From: Campylobacterales bacterium
GTDB lineage: Bacteria > Campylobacterota > Campylobacteria > Campylobacterales > Sulfurimonadaceae
Direction of reading: 5' to 3'
DNA: 64,000 bases
NCBI GenBank assembly: GCA_026390075.1
Contig: JAPLGP010000018.1
Location: forward strand, 1 to 64,000
In this document: positions 28,287 to 38,674 of the stretch, one piece after another
Numbering within the stretch: position 1 is the stretch's first letter
How the letters are laid out: every line of letters begins with the position of its first letter
Position numbers and translations under genes: made by a program
Notes under the pieces: generated by a model
Database searches by the model: none
What the model saw: the letters and a program-made list of their open reading frames with translations, nothing else
Told to the model about the DNA's origin: nothing

Positions 28287-29308
28287 GACTTGAAAATATC
28301 CTCGCACTTACACATGGCAAACTTCTCAATGAGCCATTTGTAAATAGTTTTGAAAATATTGTTTTTGAAGCAAATAAGGTAAAAAGGGGTGACCTTTTTA
28401 TAGCTTTTACTGAGGAAATGATTCAAACAGCTATTTTAAATGGTGCGTATGGCGTTATTTTTGATAAACCTACGCAGATAAGTGACAGTGAAATTGCTTG
28501 GATAAAAGTTGAAGATGTTGAAGATGCCCTCAAGCGGTTACTTCGTTTTAGACTCATAGAAAAAGAAGTGGTTGTGTATGAATGTAATGAAATCATACTC
28601 AAACTGGCTCTTCAAGTAGTTACAGAACCAAACTTTATAGTCCTCAATGGCGATATAAAATCTATCTTAAAAACTCTTTGGCATGTGGAAAATAAATCAG
28701 TTCTTCTTTTTTGTCCTGAGTATTTGTCCAGAGATATATTTGTTAATATAGAAATGCTTCAAAAAGAAGATATTGAACCCGTCACAATCATGGAACAGAC
28801 TCTCTTTGAGACATCTTTCATTTATAACAATATTTTTTATGAAAGACAACTCATCTCTCCATTTTTCATACCTTATTTAGAAGAGTTGCTTTATCTCTTT
28901 ACAAGCATGAAAATAAATTTTAGAATTAAGAAGTTCTCACAAATAGACCACTTTGAAGCAGTTTTTACAAACAAAAATTTTGAAATAAGAGAGTTTGGAA
29001 CAAGTGACAAAGTCTTAATATTTGAACCAAATGCAAATCTTATTCAAAATGAAATAATTTTTTTACGAAAACAAGCGAATTGGGCGAAAGTAATATATGT
29101 AATTCCCTACCAAGACGAGCAACTTCCACATGCCAAGGAAGATGGTACTCTCTCAAATATACATTACTATAAAGATGAAAAAGAAGTTATGAACATACTC
29201 AAATCAAATAATTATCATTTTGCATTTATTGCTGGTGTAGATAAAAGTATTTTAAACAAACCACTCCCTCTAAAACAAACGCAACTCACTTTAGATTTTA
29301 TGGATTAG
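28283..29308 (+). CDS. Mur-ligase-like protein lacking the canonical ATP-binding GTNGKT loop
   Basis: N-terminus ENIVFEANKVKRGDLFIAFTEEMIQTAILNGAYGVIFDKP resembles MurE/MurF substrate domains. At the expected P-loop it reads FIVLNGDIKSILKTLW. Confidence 0.5.
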   Translation: MRLENILALTHGKLLNEPFVNSFENIVFEANKVKRGDLFIAFTEEMIQTAILNGAYGVIFDKPTQISDSEIAWIKVEDVEDALKRLLRFRLIEKEVVVYECNEIILKLALQVVTEPNFIVLNGDIKSILKTLWHVENKSVLLFCPEYLSRDIFVNIEMLQKEDIEPVTIMEQTLFETSFIYNNIFYERQLISPFFIPYLEELLYLFTSMKINFRIKKFSQIDHFEAVFTNKNFEIREFGTSDKVLIFEPNANLIQNEIIFLRKQANWAKVIYVIPYQDEQLPHAKEDGTLSNIHYYKDEKEVMNILKSNNYHFAFIAGVDKSILNKPLPLKQTQLTLDFMD

Positions 29309-29969
29309 GATGGAGATGTATTTTTTTTAGCTCTTGCCTAATAAGTCGAGAGTTTATAATATATTTTTGCACTAAATTATGAAAATTTTTAGAGTGGTTC
29401 ATGTGAACTAGATGTGCCAGTTCATGAACTATAACATAATCTATAAGCTCTTTTTTTATTTTTACTAACTCGATATTAAGTGTTATAACCCCATGATAGC
29501 TACAGCTTCCCCATCGGCTTTTCATTTTTCTAAACTTTATCTCTTTATAATCAAGATTCATAATGTTAGAAAAATGTACAGTTCTTGGAATTAAGTATTT
29601 ATTTGCATAAAGTTTATAAAAGTTATCATAGCACTTGAGTATATTTTTTTGATTTTGAATTTTAAGGGCAGATAAAAATTCTCGCAACTCCCTAGCCTCT
29701 TGGACATCTATAGAATAAATATCGCCAAAAAGCAAAAGTTCATCTTCTAAGTTTACTATTTCAGGTTTGTTGGATGCAACACTAAGGAGATGTTTTCTGA
29801 TCCAATCCTCTTTTTTTGTTAGTAAATCTGTTATAAATTTTTGAGATACTTTAGGGGTTCTTAGAACTATCTTAGCATTTTTGTTTACACTTATATAACT
29901 ATTTTTAAGTGTAGGTTTGCAAACATGTTCTATCTCTAAATCTTTGAAAATAATTTTATTCATACTCAA
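29298..29969 (-). CDS. YgjP-like metallopeptidase (DUF45/WLM-type)
   Basis: RWGSCSYHGVITLNIELVKIKKELIDYVIVHELAHLVHMNHSKNFH contains HELAH. Confidence 0.85.
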   Translation of the reverse strand: MSMNKIIFKDLEIEHVCKPTLKNSYISVNKNAKIVLRTPKVSQKFITDLLTKKEDWIRKHLLSVASNKPEIVNLEDELLLFGDIYSIDVQEARELREFLSALKIQNQKNILKCYDNFYKLYANKYLIPRTVHFSNIMNLDYKEIKFRKMKSRWGSCSYHGVITLNIELVKIKKELIDYVIVHELAHLVHMNHSKNFHNLVQKYIINSRLIRQELKKIHLHPNP

Positions 29970-30630
29970 TTGGGTCTATCACACCTGCCAGTTTAAATCC
30001 ATTTAGTCGAAGTCTGCAACTATCACAAATTCCACATGCCAAGACATCATTTTTATAACAACTCCATGTTAGCTCTAACGGTACCTTTAATGCTAAAGAC
30101 TTTTGTACTATTTGAGATTTTTTCAAGTGCACTAATGGCATCCTTATCTCTATTTTTGTTTCATCTTTTGTACCAAGATTTATGCTCTCTTGCATACTTT
30201 TAATGTAAGATTCCCTACAATCAGGATAACCACTGCTATCTTCTTCTACAACACCAATAGTGATAAATTCAGCACCCTCTTTTTCTGCTATAGCCGCGGC
30301 CATGCTTAAAAATATGCCATTTCTAAAGGGAACATAAGTTACAGGAACACCCTCTTCTACTCCGCCTACAGGAACTTCTATGTTTTTATCTGTAAGAGCA
30401 GATGCACCGAGTTGTTTAAAAAAATCTAAATCCAATACATACTTATTTTGTACATTTAAAGCATCACAAATTTTATGAAAACATGCTAACTCTTTTGTTT
30501 GTGTTCTTTGGTCATAATTAAAATGCACTGCAATTATCTCACACCCATCACCTTGCATCATGTACGCACTAAGAGTCGAGTCCATACCACCGCTCATAAC
30601 ACAAATTGCTTTTTTATTTTTATTTTTCAT
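29956..30630 (-). CDS. queC: 7-cyano-7-deazaguanine synthase
   Basis: CVMSGGMDSTLSAYMM and CxxCxxC-type LACGICDSC. Confidence 0.92.
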   Translation of the reverse strand: MKNKNKKAICVMSGGMDSTLSAYMMQGDGCEIIAVHFNYDQRTQTKELACFHKICDALNVQNKYVLDLDFFKQLGASALTDKNIEVPVGGVEEGVPVTYVPFRNGIFLSMAAAIAEKEGAEFITIGVVEEDSSGYPDCRESYIKSMQESINLGTKDETKIEIRMPLVHLKKSQIVQKSLALKVPLELTWSCYKNDVLACGICDSCRLRLNGFKLAGVIDPIEYE

Positions 30631-30723
30631 AGATATATTTTAGCATACATAATATATTTTTTTAATATTCATTGAATTAATTAAACATTATAATGTGAGT
30701 ATATTAGAGAAAAAGGAAATATT

Positions 30724-30903
30724 ATGGATGTTTCATCTTCAACAGCAAATGTAAACAGTTCTGTTCAAGTAGATGCTTTAAAAAAATCTATGGATGTTCA
30801 GGAAAGAGGCGTTTTAAAAGTTCTTGAGAATGCAGATGAGCAATCTAAGCAAGTTGCTGCACAAAAGACAGGTATGGGTGGAAGTCTAGATCTTACTGCC
30901 TAA
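30724..30903 (+). CDS. 59-aa YjfB-like (putative motility) protein
   Basis: MDVSSSTANVNSSVQVDALKKSMDVQERGVLKVLENADEQSKQVAAQKTGMGGSLDLTA*. Not in the ORF track. Confidence 0.6.
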   Translation: MDVSSSTANVNSSVQVDALKKSMDVQERGVLKVLENADEQSKQVAAQKTGMGGSLDLTA

Positions 30904-30975
30904 CACCTTTAAAGTCATGTGCTTTTTTTGCGCATGATTTAAAAAATATAAACTTCACTGGAAAAGATTCTCCTC

Positions 30976-31395
30976 ATGATTGAACTAGATAACAGAACCT
31001 CCCTCATAGTTAATGAACTGTTCTTAAACACGATAGCCGATAAATTTACAGATAAAGAGATAGAACTTATCATTACTTCAAGCCAAGAGATGAGAGACAT
31101 CAATAAAGAACATAGAGGTATAGATAAGGATACAGATGTTTTAAGTTTTCCTTATGTCGCTATGCCTATGGCACCACTTGGTAGCATAGTGATTTCATCT
31201 TGGCATGTGGAAAATAAAGCGAAAGAATTTTCTCACACAAATGATGATGAACTAGCCCTACTCTTCATTCATGGTTTGCTTCATCTGCTTGGATATGATC
31301 ATGAAGTTGACAGCGGAGAAATGAGAGAAAAAGAGGCATCTTTAATCAAAGAATTTCATTTGCCAAAAAGTTTAATTATTAGAACGCAAGAATAA
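30976..31395 (+). CDS. ybeY: Endoribonuclease YbeY
   Basis: DVLSFPY and FIHGLLHLLGYDHE (HxxxHxxxxxH). Confidence 0.93.
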   Translation: MIELDNRTSLIVNELFLNTIADKFTDKEIELIITSSQEMRDINKEHRGIDKDTDVLSFPYVAMPMAPLGSIVISSWHVENKAKEFSHTNDDELALLFIHGLLHLLGYDHEVDSGEMREKEASLIKEFHLPKSLIIRTQE

Positions 31396-31405
31396 AAAGT
31401 TATTT

Positions 31406-33208
31406 CTACTCTTTTTTAGATGCATCCTTAATGTAATTAAGCTCTAAAAGTTTATTATATATATTTGAGACTATATCTCCAGATGCAGAACCACCGTGTC
31501 CACCATGCTCAACCATAACTAAAACAACATATTGAGGATTACTGTATGGACCATAGGTTGTAAACCAAGCATGTGAACGACTGTAATACTCCATATCGTG
31601 TTCTAGTTTTCTTTTCTTTTCATCTTGTTTAATGGCAACAACCTGCGCAGTACCTGTTTTTCCAGCTATAGCAACTTTAGAATGAACATAATGCAGGGCA
31701 GTTCCTCCTGGTTCGTTACACACTCCATACATTGCTTTTTGTATCAATGGCAATTTACTCAGCTCATTTGCATCTAAAACTTCTTGTGGTGGTGGTGCAT
31801 AAGGTGTATTTCCTATCATTTTTGCAAAATGAGGAGTAGGAAGTTTACCAGTTGCCATAAGTGCAGTATATCGTGCCATTTGAACAGGTGTGATTAAAAA
31901 ATCTCCTTGACCAATTGAGGTGTTGACCGTTTCTCCAAGAGTCCATGGACGGTTAAATTTCTTTTTCTTCCATTCTCTTGAAGGGACTGTACCAAGAAAT
32001 TCATTTGGAAGGTCGATACCTGATTTTACTCCAAGTCCATAGCGCATAAGTCCTTCACTCATTTTTTCATTTCCAACGATAAGGCTTCCTTTGTAAAAAT
32101 AATCATCACAACTCTCTCGTATCGCTTTTTCAATCGTTGTAGCGCCATGACCACCTTGTTGTTTCCAACATCTAAATACTCTATCACCGAGTTGCATCTC
32201 AGCAGTACAGTTTACGCCCCAACTAGCATTTAGTTTTGTTGTTATATAGATGAGACCAAGACCTGTTTTAATCGTCGAGCCAGGGGGATAAAGCCCATTG
32301 ATTAGCTTGTTAGTAAAAGGTTTATCTAAACTTGTAGATAAATCATTCCACATGTCATAAGTTATACCTGAAACAAAAGTATTCAAATCGTATTCTGGAA
32401 AACTACCAGCAGACAAAATAGAACCATCTACATTCATAACAACCACTGCACCTGCAATACCTTCAAAAAGTGTTGCTATATATTTTTGTAATTCTAAATC
32501 TAAATTAAGAATCAATTTTTTATCTTCTACAGCTTTTGTGTATGAAAGTTCTTCTATCTCTTTATTGTTAGCATTTACTTTTATTTCTCTATATCCAGAC
32601 TGACCCTGTAAAAATTCATTATATTGTTTTTCTATTCCTGTTTTTCCTGTATAACCAATAAGCTCTAGCAGTGCATTATTTTCTATATCTTTTTTATTGG
32701 CACGAGAAACATATCCAATAACATGAGAAGCAATTTTATCGTAAGGATAGTATCGTTTTGGAGATGGAATAATATCTATATTTTCTCTTAAATTGAGGAT
32801 AGAGTAAACAGGCATAATCTCTTCATAAGAGATAAATTCAACAATATCTATATAATTATGATTGTAAAAAGAGTCCTTTTTCTTATAATTTTTTATTAAC
32901 TCATCCGCTTTTAAATTAGGTAACAATTTTGTTAGTACAGCTATTTCTTCATCAAATAAAGCTATATTTTTTTCTAGGAGTAAATGAGGCTTCAGTGATA
33001 TTTTAAACCCAAGTTTATTTATGGCTATCGGCTTATTATTGACATCTACTATTTCACCGCGCACGGGTATTATCTTTTCAGTTTTAACAGTGTTATTGTG
33101 TGAAAGTTGCTCATAGTAGCTATTTGATTCAACAGCTAAAAAAAAGAGTCGCGCTATAAGTGCTAACCAAATAAGTGCAAACACAGCCAATATAAATTTG
33201 ATTTTCAT
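31406..33208 (-). CDS. mrdA: Penicillin-binding protein 2
   Basis: PPGSTIKTGLG (SxxK) and GKTGTAQV (KTG). Confidence 0.92.
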   Translation of the reverse strand: MKIKFILAVFALIWLALIARLFFLAVESNSYYEQLSHNNTVKTEKIIPVRGEIVDVNNKPIAINKLGFKISLKPHLLLEKNIALFDEEIAVLTKLLPNLKADELIKNYKKKDSFYNHNYIDIVEFISYEEIMPVYSILNLRENIDIIPSPKRYYPYDKIASHVIGYVSRANKKDIENNALLELIGYTGKTGIEKQYNEFLQGQSGYREIKVNANNKEIEELSYTKAVEDKKLILNLDLELQKYIATLFEGIAGAVVVMNVDGSILSAGSFPEYDLNTFVSGITYDMWNDLSTSLDKPFTNKLINGLYPPGSTIKTGLGLIYITTKLNASWGVNCTAEMQLGDRVFRCWKQQGGHGATTIEKAIRESCDDYFYKGSLIVGNEKMSEGLMRYGLGVKSGIDLPNEFLGTVPSREWKKKKFNRPWTLGETVNTSIGQGDFLITPVQMARYTALMATGKLPTPHFAKMIGNTPYAPPPQEVLDANELSKLPLIQKAMYGVCNEPGGTALHYVHSKVAIAGKTGTAQVVAIKQDEKKRKLEHDMEYYSRSHAWFTTYGPYSNPQYVVLVMVEHGGHGGSASGDIVSNIYNKLLELNYIKDASKKE

Positions 33209-33657
33209 AAAACACTCACAATTAAAAATTCAACTACTATATAGTAAATTATGTAGTAGTTGATTGTTGGCATAGGTAACAAAAAAACTTTAGCCAAGAT
33301 AGCATTAAAAAGAAAAAAACCTAGATATGCCAATACTATATAGGAAATTTTTACACATGATTTACAATTCACATTTTGTATTATTTTTGGCATAATAAAT
33401 TTATATATAATTATGAAATATACAATGGATGTAAATAAAATATATCCTCTATCCGCTTCAAAAAACACTAAACAAAGTGACAGAGCAAGGATAGAAACCG
33501 TATCTTCTTTCTTTAATGCATACACAAACAAAACAAACAAAACGCCAAAAAGTGGTGGTAAAAAAAGATATATACTACTCAGGCTTTCATAGATAAGAAA
33601 AAAAGCAACATAGGGAAGTGGTGCTATAGATTTTTGATGAGTGCTATTTCGTTGCAT
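33205..33657 (-). CDS. Membrane protein, MreD-like by position
   Basis: 150 aa with several TM segments immediately upstream of mrdA. Confidence 0.5.
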   Translation of the reverse strand: MQRNSTHQKSIAPLPYVAFFLIYESLSSIYLFLPPLFGVLFVLFVYALKKEDTVSILALSLCLVFFEADRGYILFTSIVYFIIIYKFIMPKIIQNVNCKSCVKISYIVLAYLGFFLFNAILAKVFLLPMPTINYYIIYYIVVEFLIVSVL

Positions 33658-34085
33658 ACAGGAAAATGTTTACATTTAATACAGTCAGCCCAGATTTTAT
33701 GCTCTGGTAATGACTCTTTTGGAATTTCTACAAAACCTAATCGCTCAAAAAATGATTGTTTATAAGTTAAGCTCAATATTTTTTGAAGCCCTAAAATATC
33801 TGCCTCTTCAAGGCATTTATTTACTAAATTTTCTCCTATCTTTTGTCCTCTATACTTTTCTTTAATTATGAGTGACCTAATTTCAGCAAGAGAAGCTGTG
33901 TGAATGTGTAATGCACAAAAACCAATCAACTCATTTTCGCTAAAAACAAGAGTATAAGATCTAATATTTGTAGCTATTTCATCTGAAGTTCGCATTAAAA
34001 TAACGCCAGATTCTACTTCAGGCTCTACAAGCTCTTGCATATTTTGTATATCTCTGAGCTTTGCTTTTTTATACTCTATTTTCAT
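33624..34085 (-). CDS. GNAT acetyltransferase (ArgA/N-acetylglutamate synthase-like)
   Basis: EIRSLIIKEKYRGQKIGENLVNKCLEEA; start set at MKIEYKKAKLRD. Confidence 0.75.
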   Translation of the reverse strand: MKIEYKKAKLRDIQNMQELVEPEVESGVILMRTSDEIATNIRSYTLVFSENELIGFCALHIHTASLAEIRSLIIKEKYRGQKIGENLVNKCLEEADILGLQKILSLTYKQSFFERLGFVEIPKESLPEHKIWADCIKCKHFPVCNEIALIKNL

Positions 34086-34692
34086 CACAATCCTCTTGTA
34101 ATATATCATAAATAACTTTTATAGCTTTTTGTAGTCCTCTTTTTTTAGAGCTTGAAACCATTATGGCATGTGGAAATTGTTTTTTTAAAGCACTTTGTTC
34201 TTTTTGATTTAACTTATCTATTTTCGTAAAAATTTGCAAGATATATTGATTTTCTCTTACACACTCTTCTAAAAATTCGCCCACAGATACATCAATCTCT
34301 AAATGAGGATGTCTGCAATCGATAAGATGTATAAAAAGCTTAATTTGCTCTCTCATTTGTATATAATCTGTGAGATTTCTTTCCCAATCATATTTCATTG
34401 ATTTTGCAACTTTTGCATATCCAAAGCCTGGTAAATCAACAAATTTTGCAACACTTTTTTTTTCATTTTCTCTATCTATGAAAGTTACATCAAAGTAGTT
34501 AATAAGTCTTGTTTTTCCAGGCGTTGAAGAAACTTTTGCTAAGTTTTTATGATTTGTAAGTGCATTTAAAAGTGAGCTTTTTCCTACATTTGACCTTGCC
34601 ATAAAGACAACTTCATCTTGTAATAATGACTCAGGTGCATTCGCTACATTTGGTGCAGATGTTATAAATTTTGCTTCGACAATTTCTACCAT
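34069..34692 (-). CDS. engB: Ribosome biogenesis GTP-binding protein EngB/YsxC
   Basis: FMARSNVGKSSLLNALTN, TPGKTRLINYF, VDLPGFGYAKV. Confidence 0.93.
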   Translation of the reverse strand: MVEIVEAKFITSAPNVANAPESLLQDEVVFMARSNVGKSSLLNALTNHKNLAKVSSTPGKTRLINYFDVTFIDRENEKKSVAKFVDLPGFGYAKVAKSMKYDWERNLTDYIQMREQIKLFIHLIDCRHPHLEIDVSVGEFLEECVRENQYILQIFTKIDKLNQKEQSALKKQFPHAIMVSSSKKRGLQKAIKVIYDILQEDCDENRV

Positions 34693-34694
34693 AA

Positions 34695-35162
34695 TTATTT
34701 TTTATCCTCTGGTATATTAAAAATCATAATGACTGGTTCTTCTTTAGCACCTTTTGCATAGGCTTTTCCTTCTATACTTTTAAGGATAACTTCATCCCCT
34801 ATAATTTCTTTTTTGTCATCTATTTGTTTTAGATGTACATTTTGAAAAAAGTGATACTCTTTCGTACTTGGAAAATAAATAACTTTTTCTGCCTGACCTT
34901 TATAAAGAGAACCCTCTTTTGTATAAACGCTAAAAGATGCTTGACCCTCTGCTATAAATTTTGTAGGTTGATGCGCAGAATCTGTATAAACTGTTACTTT
35001 TGAAGCATTCAATTCATCACGCTCTTTTATTACATTTACTTTTCCCTCAAATACTGAAATACCTGATTTTTCATCACCATTAAATAAATCTGCTTTTATT
35101 TTTAACTCTTGTGAGGGTAGCGTAGATGCTAAGAAAATTGTCAAATACAATAAAAATTTCAT
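34695..35162 (-). CDS. lptA: LPS transport periplasmic protein LptA
   Basis: OstA-like domain, signal peptide, next to lptC/kdsC. Confidence 0.8.
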   Translation of the reverse strand: MKFLLYLTIFLASTLPSQELKIKADLFNGDEKSGISVFEGKVNVIKERDELNASKVTVYTDSAHQPTKFIAEGQASFSVYTKEGSLYKGQAEKVIYFPSTKEYHFFQNVHLKQIDDKKEIIGDEVILKSIEGKAYAKGAKEEPVIMIFNIPEDKK

Positions 35163-35164
35163 AA

Positions 35165-35725
35165 TTATTTTTCCTTAAGTTGGTAGTTTACAACAATATT
35201 TTTGGATTCAATCTTTTTTAAAAGATTGTTGTAGGTGAAAGAAGAACCTACAACTTTATTTTTATCTAAATAAGAGACATAATCACTCCCTGTTTGTAAA
35301 ACTGTTGTTTTTTTATCATAAGTTGCTGTTTGTGACTTAAATGTTAAACCATCTTCTCTCACATAAATAACATCACCTTTTAAATCAATGATTTCATCTT
35401 TATAGAGACCATCATTTGCTTTCATATTTGCTTTAAACTCTTTAGTGTTATCTGTATAATCGACATTCGTAACTTTATAACGGTCATTATATCTTATTGC
35501 ACTATTTCCACTCATACGAGCGGCTAAACCCTTATCATTGAACTCTAAAAGAGTAAAAGCTGTCATCTCAAAAAGAGGAACATCTGTAAATTTTTGCTCT
35601 TTTATATTTAATGGTTCAAATAGAAAAAAAATCATCATTAAACCGCTTACTATAAAAATAAAAAAAATATTGATGTTCATGTATCCTCCTTTTAAATTTT
35701 TTATAGCGTAGAATTTTTTATCCAT
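35165..35725 (-). CDS. lptC: LPS export protein LptC
   Basis: N-terminal TM plus LptC-like domain; order kdsC-lptC-lptA. Confidence 0.75.
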   Translation of the reverse strand: MDKKFYAIKNLKGGYMNINIFFIFIVSGLMMIFFLFEPLNIKEQKFTDVPLFEMTAFTLLEFNDKGLAARMSGNSAIRYNDRYKVTNVDYTDNTKEFKANMKANDGLYKDEIIDLKGDVIYVREDGLTFKSQTATYDKKTTVLQTGSDYVSYLDKNKVVGSSFTYNNLLKKIESKNIVVNYQLKEK

Positions 35726-36210
35726 ACTGCCATAAAAGCTTCTCTTTGACCATTTTCATCAATCAAAGTATCTATCATTTCTCTTACTGCACCATCTCCA
35801 CCATCAAAAGAGAGTACAGTGTTTACTATGTTTTTTATCTCTTTGACACCATTTTTAGGCGTAAAACTTCTTCCAACAAGACGAAGCATATTAAAATCAT
35901 TTAAGTCATCGCCAATAGCACCGACTTCTTCAAAACCAAGATTAAGTGAATTTACTAACTCTTGTAAAATTCTATCTTTATCTTTTATACCTTGAAAAAC
36001 ATGCTGTATGCCAAGCTCATCTGCTCTTTTTTGAACTATTTTAGAATTTCGTCCAGTTATGATAGCGACTTGATTTCCAATCTTCACCCAAGTGCTTATA
36101 CCAAGACCATCTTTAATATTGAAACTTTTACTCTCAATTAAATCTTGTGAATATGTGATTTTACCATCGCTTAAACAACCATCAACATCTAAAATGATTA
36201 ATTTAATCAT
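35701..36210 (-). CDS. kdsC: KDO-8-phosphate phosphatase (HAD)
   Basis: IKLIILDVDGCLSDGKI and GAIGDDLNDF. Confidence 0.88.
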   Translation of the reverse strand: MIKLIILDVDGCLSDGKITYSQDLIESKSFNIKDGLGISTWVKIGNQVAIITGRNSKIVQKRADELGIQHVFQGIKDKDRILQELVNSLNLGFEEVGAIGDDLNDFNMLRLVGRSFTPKNGVKEIKNIVNTVLSFDGGDGAVREMIDTLIDENGQREAFMAVWIKNSTL

Positions 36211-36779
36211 AAAACATCTTTCGTACTAGGAATTCCTACTCTATCATTTTTCATCGTCGCACGACGCAGAGCTACTGCTAAAGATTTAAAAGCTGCTTCA
36301 ATGATATGATGCTTATTTTTTCCTCTTAGCGCAATAATATGTGTACTAATTTTTGCATTTAAAACAAATGCTCTAAAAAACTCTTCAACTAATTCTGAAT
36401 CAAACTGTCCTACTTTACCAGCCATATCTACTTCATACACTAAAAAAGGTCTGTTGCTAAGGTCTAAATCACAACTTACACATGCCTCATCCATAACAAT
36501 ATTTGCATTTGCAAATCGTTCCATATTTTTAACAGGATAAATTGCATCATGCACCAAAGAACCCAACACAATTCCCACATCTTCGACACTGTGATGGTCA
36601 TCTATATGCGTATCACCCGTGCATTCTATATTTAAATCTATCAAAGAGTGTTTTGAGAAACTCTCTAACATGTGATCTAAAAAACCAACACCAGTATTTA
36701 TATTACTTTTACCAGTTCCATTTAAATCAAGTGAAATAGTTATGTCAGTCTCTTTAGTTTTTCGTGTTTTCGTTATCAT
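36207..36779 (-). CDS. hisB: Imidazoleglycerol-phosphate dehydratase
   Basis: GVGFLDHMLESFSKHS, DDHHSVEDVGI, GKNKHHIIEAAFKS. Confidence 0.94.
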   Translation of the reverse strand: MITKTRKTKETDITISLDLNGTGKSNINTGVGFLDHMLESFSKHSLIDLNIECTGDTHIDDHHSVEDVGIVLGSLVHDAIYPVKNMERFANANIVMDEACVSCDLDLSNRPFLVYEVDMAGKVGQFDSELVEEFFRAFVLNAKISTHIIALRGKNKHHIIEAAFKSLAVALRRATMKNDRVGIPSTKDVL

Positions 36780-36780
36780 T

Positions 36781-37575
36781 TTAATCCTCTCTTACAATAA
36801 ATGCGTCGTTAAAGCTACTCGAAGAGATATAATCTCTTGCTTCTTGCTCACTCTTAAATCCTTTCAAATAGACTCTGTACAATCTACCCTCTCCTTTGTC
36901 AACATCTTTTATCACAGTTCTATACCCATCTGTTTTATCATACTTTTCTTGAGTTTTTATAGCTCCATTGATATTTGCAAAAGCTGCTATTTGAATTGCA
37001 AACCCACTCAAAGATTGATTTTGAGGAAAGTTTTTAAGTTCTTTCTCTGTTGGAATAGTTTTTTTACCATTTGAATAAAAACCTAAAATTTTAATAGTAA
37101 CTGGTGCTGTTCCAGGTCCAAATACATTTATTTTCTCAGCTGCAGATTTTGATAAATCTATAATTCTTGTAGCAACAAATGGTCCTCTATCATTGATTCT
37201 CACAACGGTATTAGAGCCATCTCTTGTATTTGTTACTTTGACGATTGTATCCATTGGCAATGTTTTATGTGCAGCTGTCATATCGTACATATCATATGTT
37301 TCGCCATTGGAGGTTAGTTTACCATTAAAATTAGGTCCATACCAACTAGCATTTCCTTTAAACTCATCTCCAACACTCACCACTGTTGGAGAATATTTAA
37401 TGCCTCTGATAACATAAGGTTTCATAGTAGGATGTGAATATGTTTTTTTATCAACTTCAGATTCATAACTACTTGTATCATCAGAATATATTTGCGTTTT
37501 TTTCGTGCTACATCCATCAACTAGTAGAAGCAAAGATATAAAAAATAAAATAGAGAATTTATTCATACATTTCAA
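36781..37575 (-). CDS. rlpA: Septal ring lytic transglycosylase RlpA family (DPBB + SPOR)
   Basis: GNASWYGPNFNGKLTSNGETYD, VRINDRGPF, lipobox and C-terminal SPOR-like region. Confidence 0.88.
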   Translation of the reverse strand: MKCMNKFSILFFISLLLLVDGCSTKKTQIYSDDTSSYESEVDKKTYSHPTMKPYVIRGIKYSPTVVSVGDEFKGNASWYGPNFNGKLTSNGETYDMYDMTAAHKTLPMDTIVKVTNTRDGSNTVVRINDRGPFVATRIIDLSKSAAEKINVFGPGTAPVTIKILGFYSNGKKTIPTEKELKNFPQNQSLSGFAIQIAAFANINGAIKTQEKYDKTDGYRTVIKDVDKGEGRLYRVYLKGFKSEQEARDYISSSSFNDAFIVRED

Positions 37576-38573
37576 CTTATAGCCAACTTTAATGGAGCTT
37601 TTTTCTTACTTAACTGTTTTTCATCACTCTTTTGTATAGGAATAATGAGTTTTGCATTAAGTGTTAAATGCGTACCTTTGATACTGTTAAAGTCTCTAAT
37701 AGCTTTATAAGAAATACTATATTTACGACCTAAACTAGCTAAGCTATCACCTGCACACACCAAATGAACCTTATAAATATTTGAAATTGGTTCTTCATGA
37801 TATTTTTGCTTAAACTCTGAGAGCTTAATATAAGGAATATAAATGTCATAACTGCTTTCATAAGGGGGCATAAAATCATAGTTTAAATGTCTATTTAATT
37901 TTTTCAATTCTTCGAGAGGGATTCCAATAAGTGTAGCAACTCTGCTCAAAGACTCCCCCATCGGCAAAGTAACTGTTGAAATAGAGTAAGCATTTGCTCT
38001 GTTTAAAAGATACTCATATTCACTCTTGAGCATAAATTGTTCATCATTACCAATAAATGCTAGAGCAATAATTTTTCTTATATAGCCACGACTTTCTTCT
38101 GGAATATACTTTTTTTTCTCATCAAATCTTGCGAGATGTTTTGATGCAGCTTTTGTTGATTTGATTAAATCTCTTCTCTCATCCACATATTCATTAACTT
38201 TTAAATTATAGTTTTGACCTGTTTCAGTCATAAATTGCCAAAAACCTGATGCTTTTTTCACAGAAAGAGCTTTTGTGTGAAAATTTGATTCTGCCATTGC
38301 TAAATACAAAAATTCTTGCGGGATTTCATACTCACTCAAAAGATTTTTTACAGCAGGAATAAATAAATACGCATCTTCCATAGCTTGAAAAAACTCTTTA
38401 TCTCTGTCAACGGCTGTGTGATTACTTCGCATTTCATTCATAGCAGTGTCGTATAAAAAAGACGATTCTATATCAAAAGCTTCAAGGATTTCAAGCTCTT
38501 TTGTATGGTTAGTCGTGTAAGTTAGATTTGCAACAAGCAAAATAGGAAATAGTAAAAATAATATAAATTTCAA
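37572..38573 (-). CDS. mltD: Membrane-bound lytic murein transglycosylase D-like (SLT + LysM)
   Basis: AMAESNFHTKALSVKKASGFWQFM and LysM-like HLVCAGDSLASLGRKYSISYKAI. Confidence 0.83.
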   Translation of the reverse strand: MKFILFLLFPILLVANLTYTTNHTKELEILEAFDIESSFLYDTAMNEMRSNHTAVDRDKEFFQAMEDAYLFIPAVKNLLSEYEIPQEFLYLAMAESNFHTKALSVKKASGFWQFMTETGQNYNLKVNEYVDERRDLIKSTKAASKHLARFDEKKKYIPEESRGYIRKIIALAFIGNDEQFMLKSEYEYLLNRANAYSISTVTLPMGESLSRVATLIGIPLEELKKLNRHLNYDFMPPYESSYDIYIPYIKLSEFKQKYHEEPISNIYKVHLVCAGDSLASLGRKYSISYKAIRDFNSIKGTHLTLNAKLIIPIQKSDEKQLSKKKAPLKLAIS

Positions 38574-38674
38574 TATTCACAACTTTTTGTATTAAATTTA
38601 GAGAATTGATTTTATCCTAAAAACTATTAAAATTTATCTTATTGTTTCATTTCCACATGCCAAGATATGTCATA

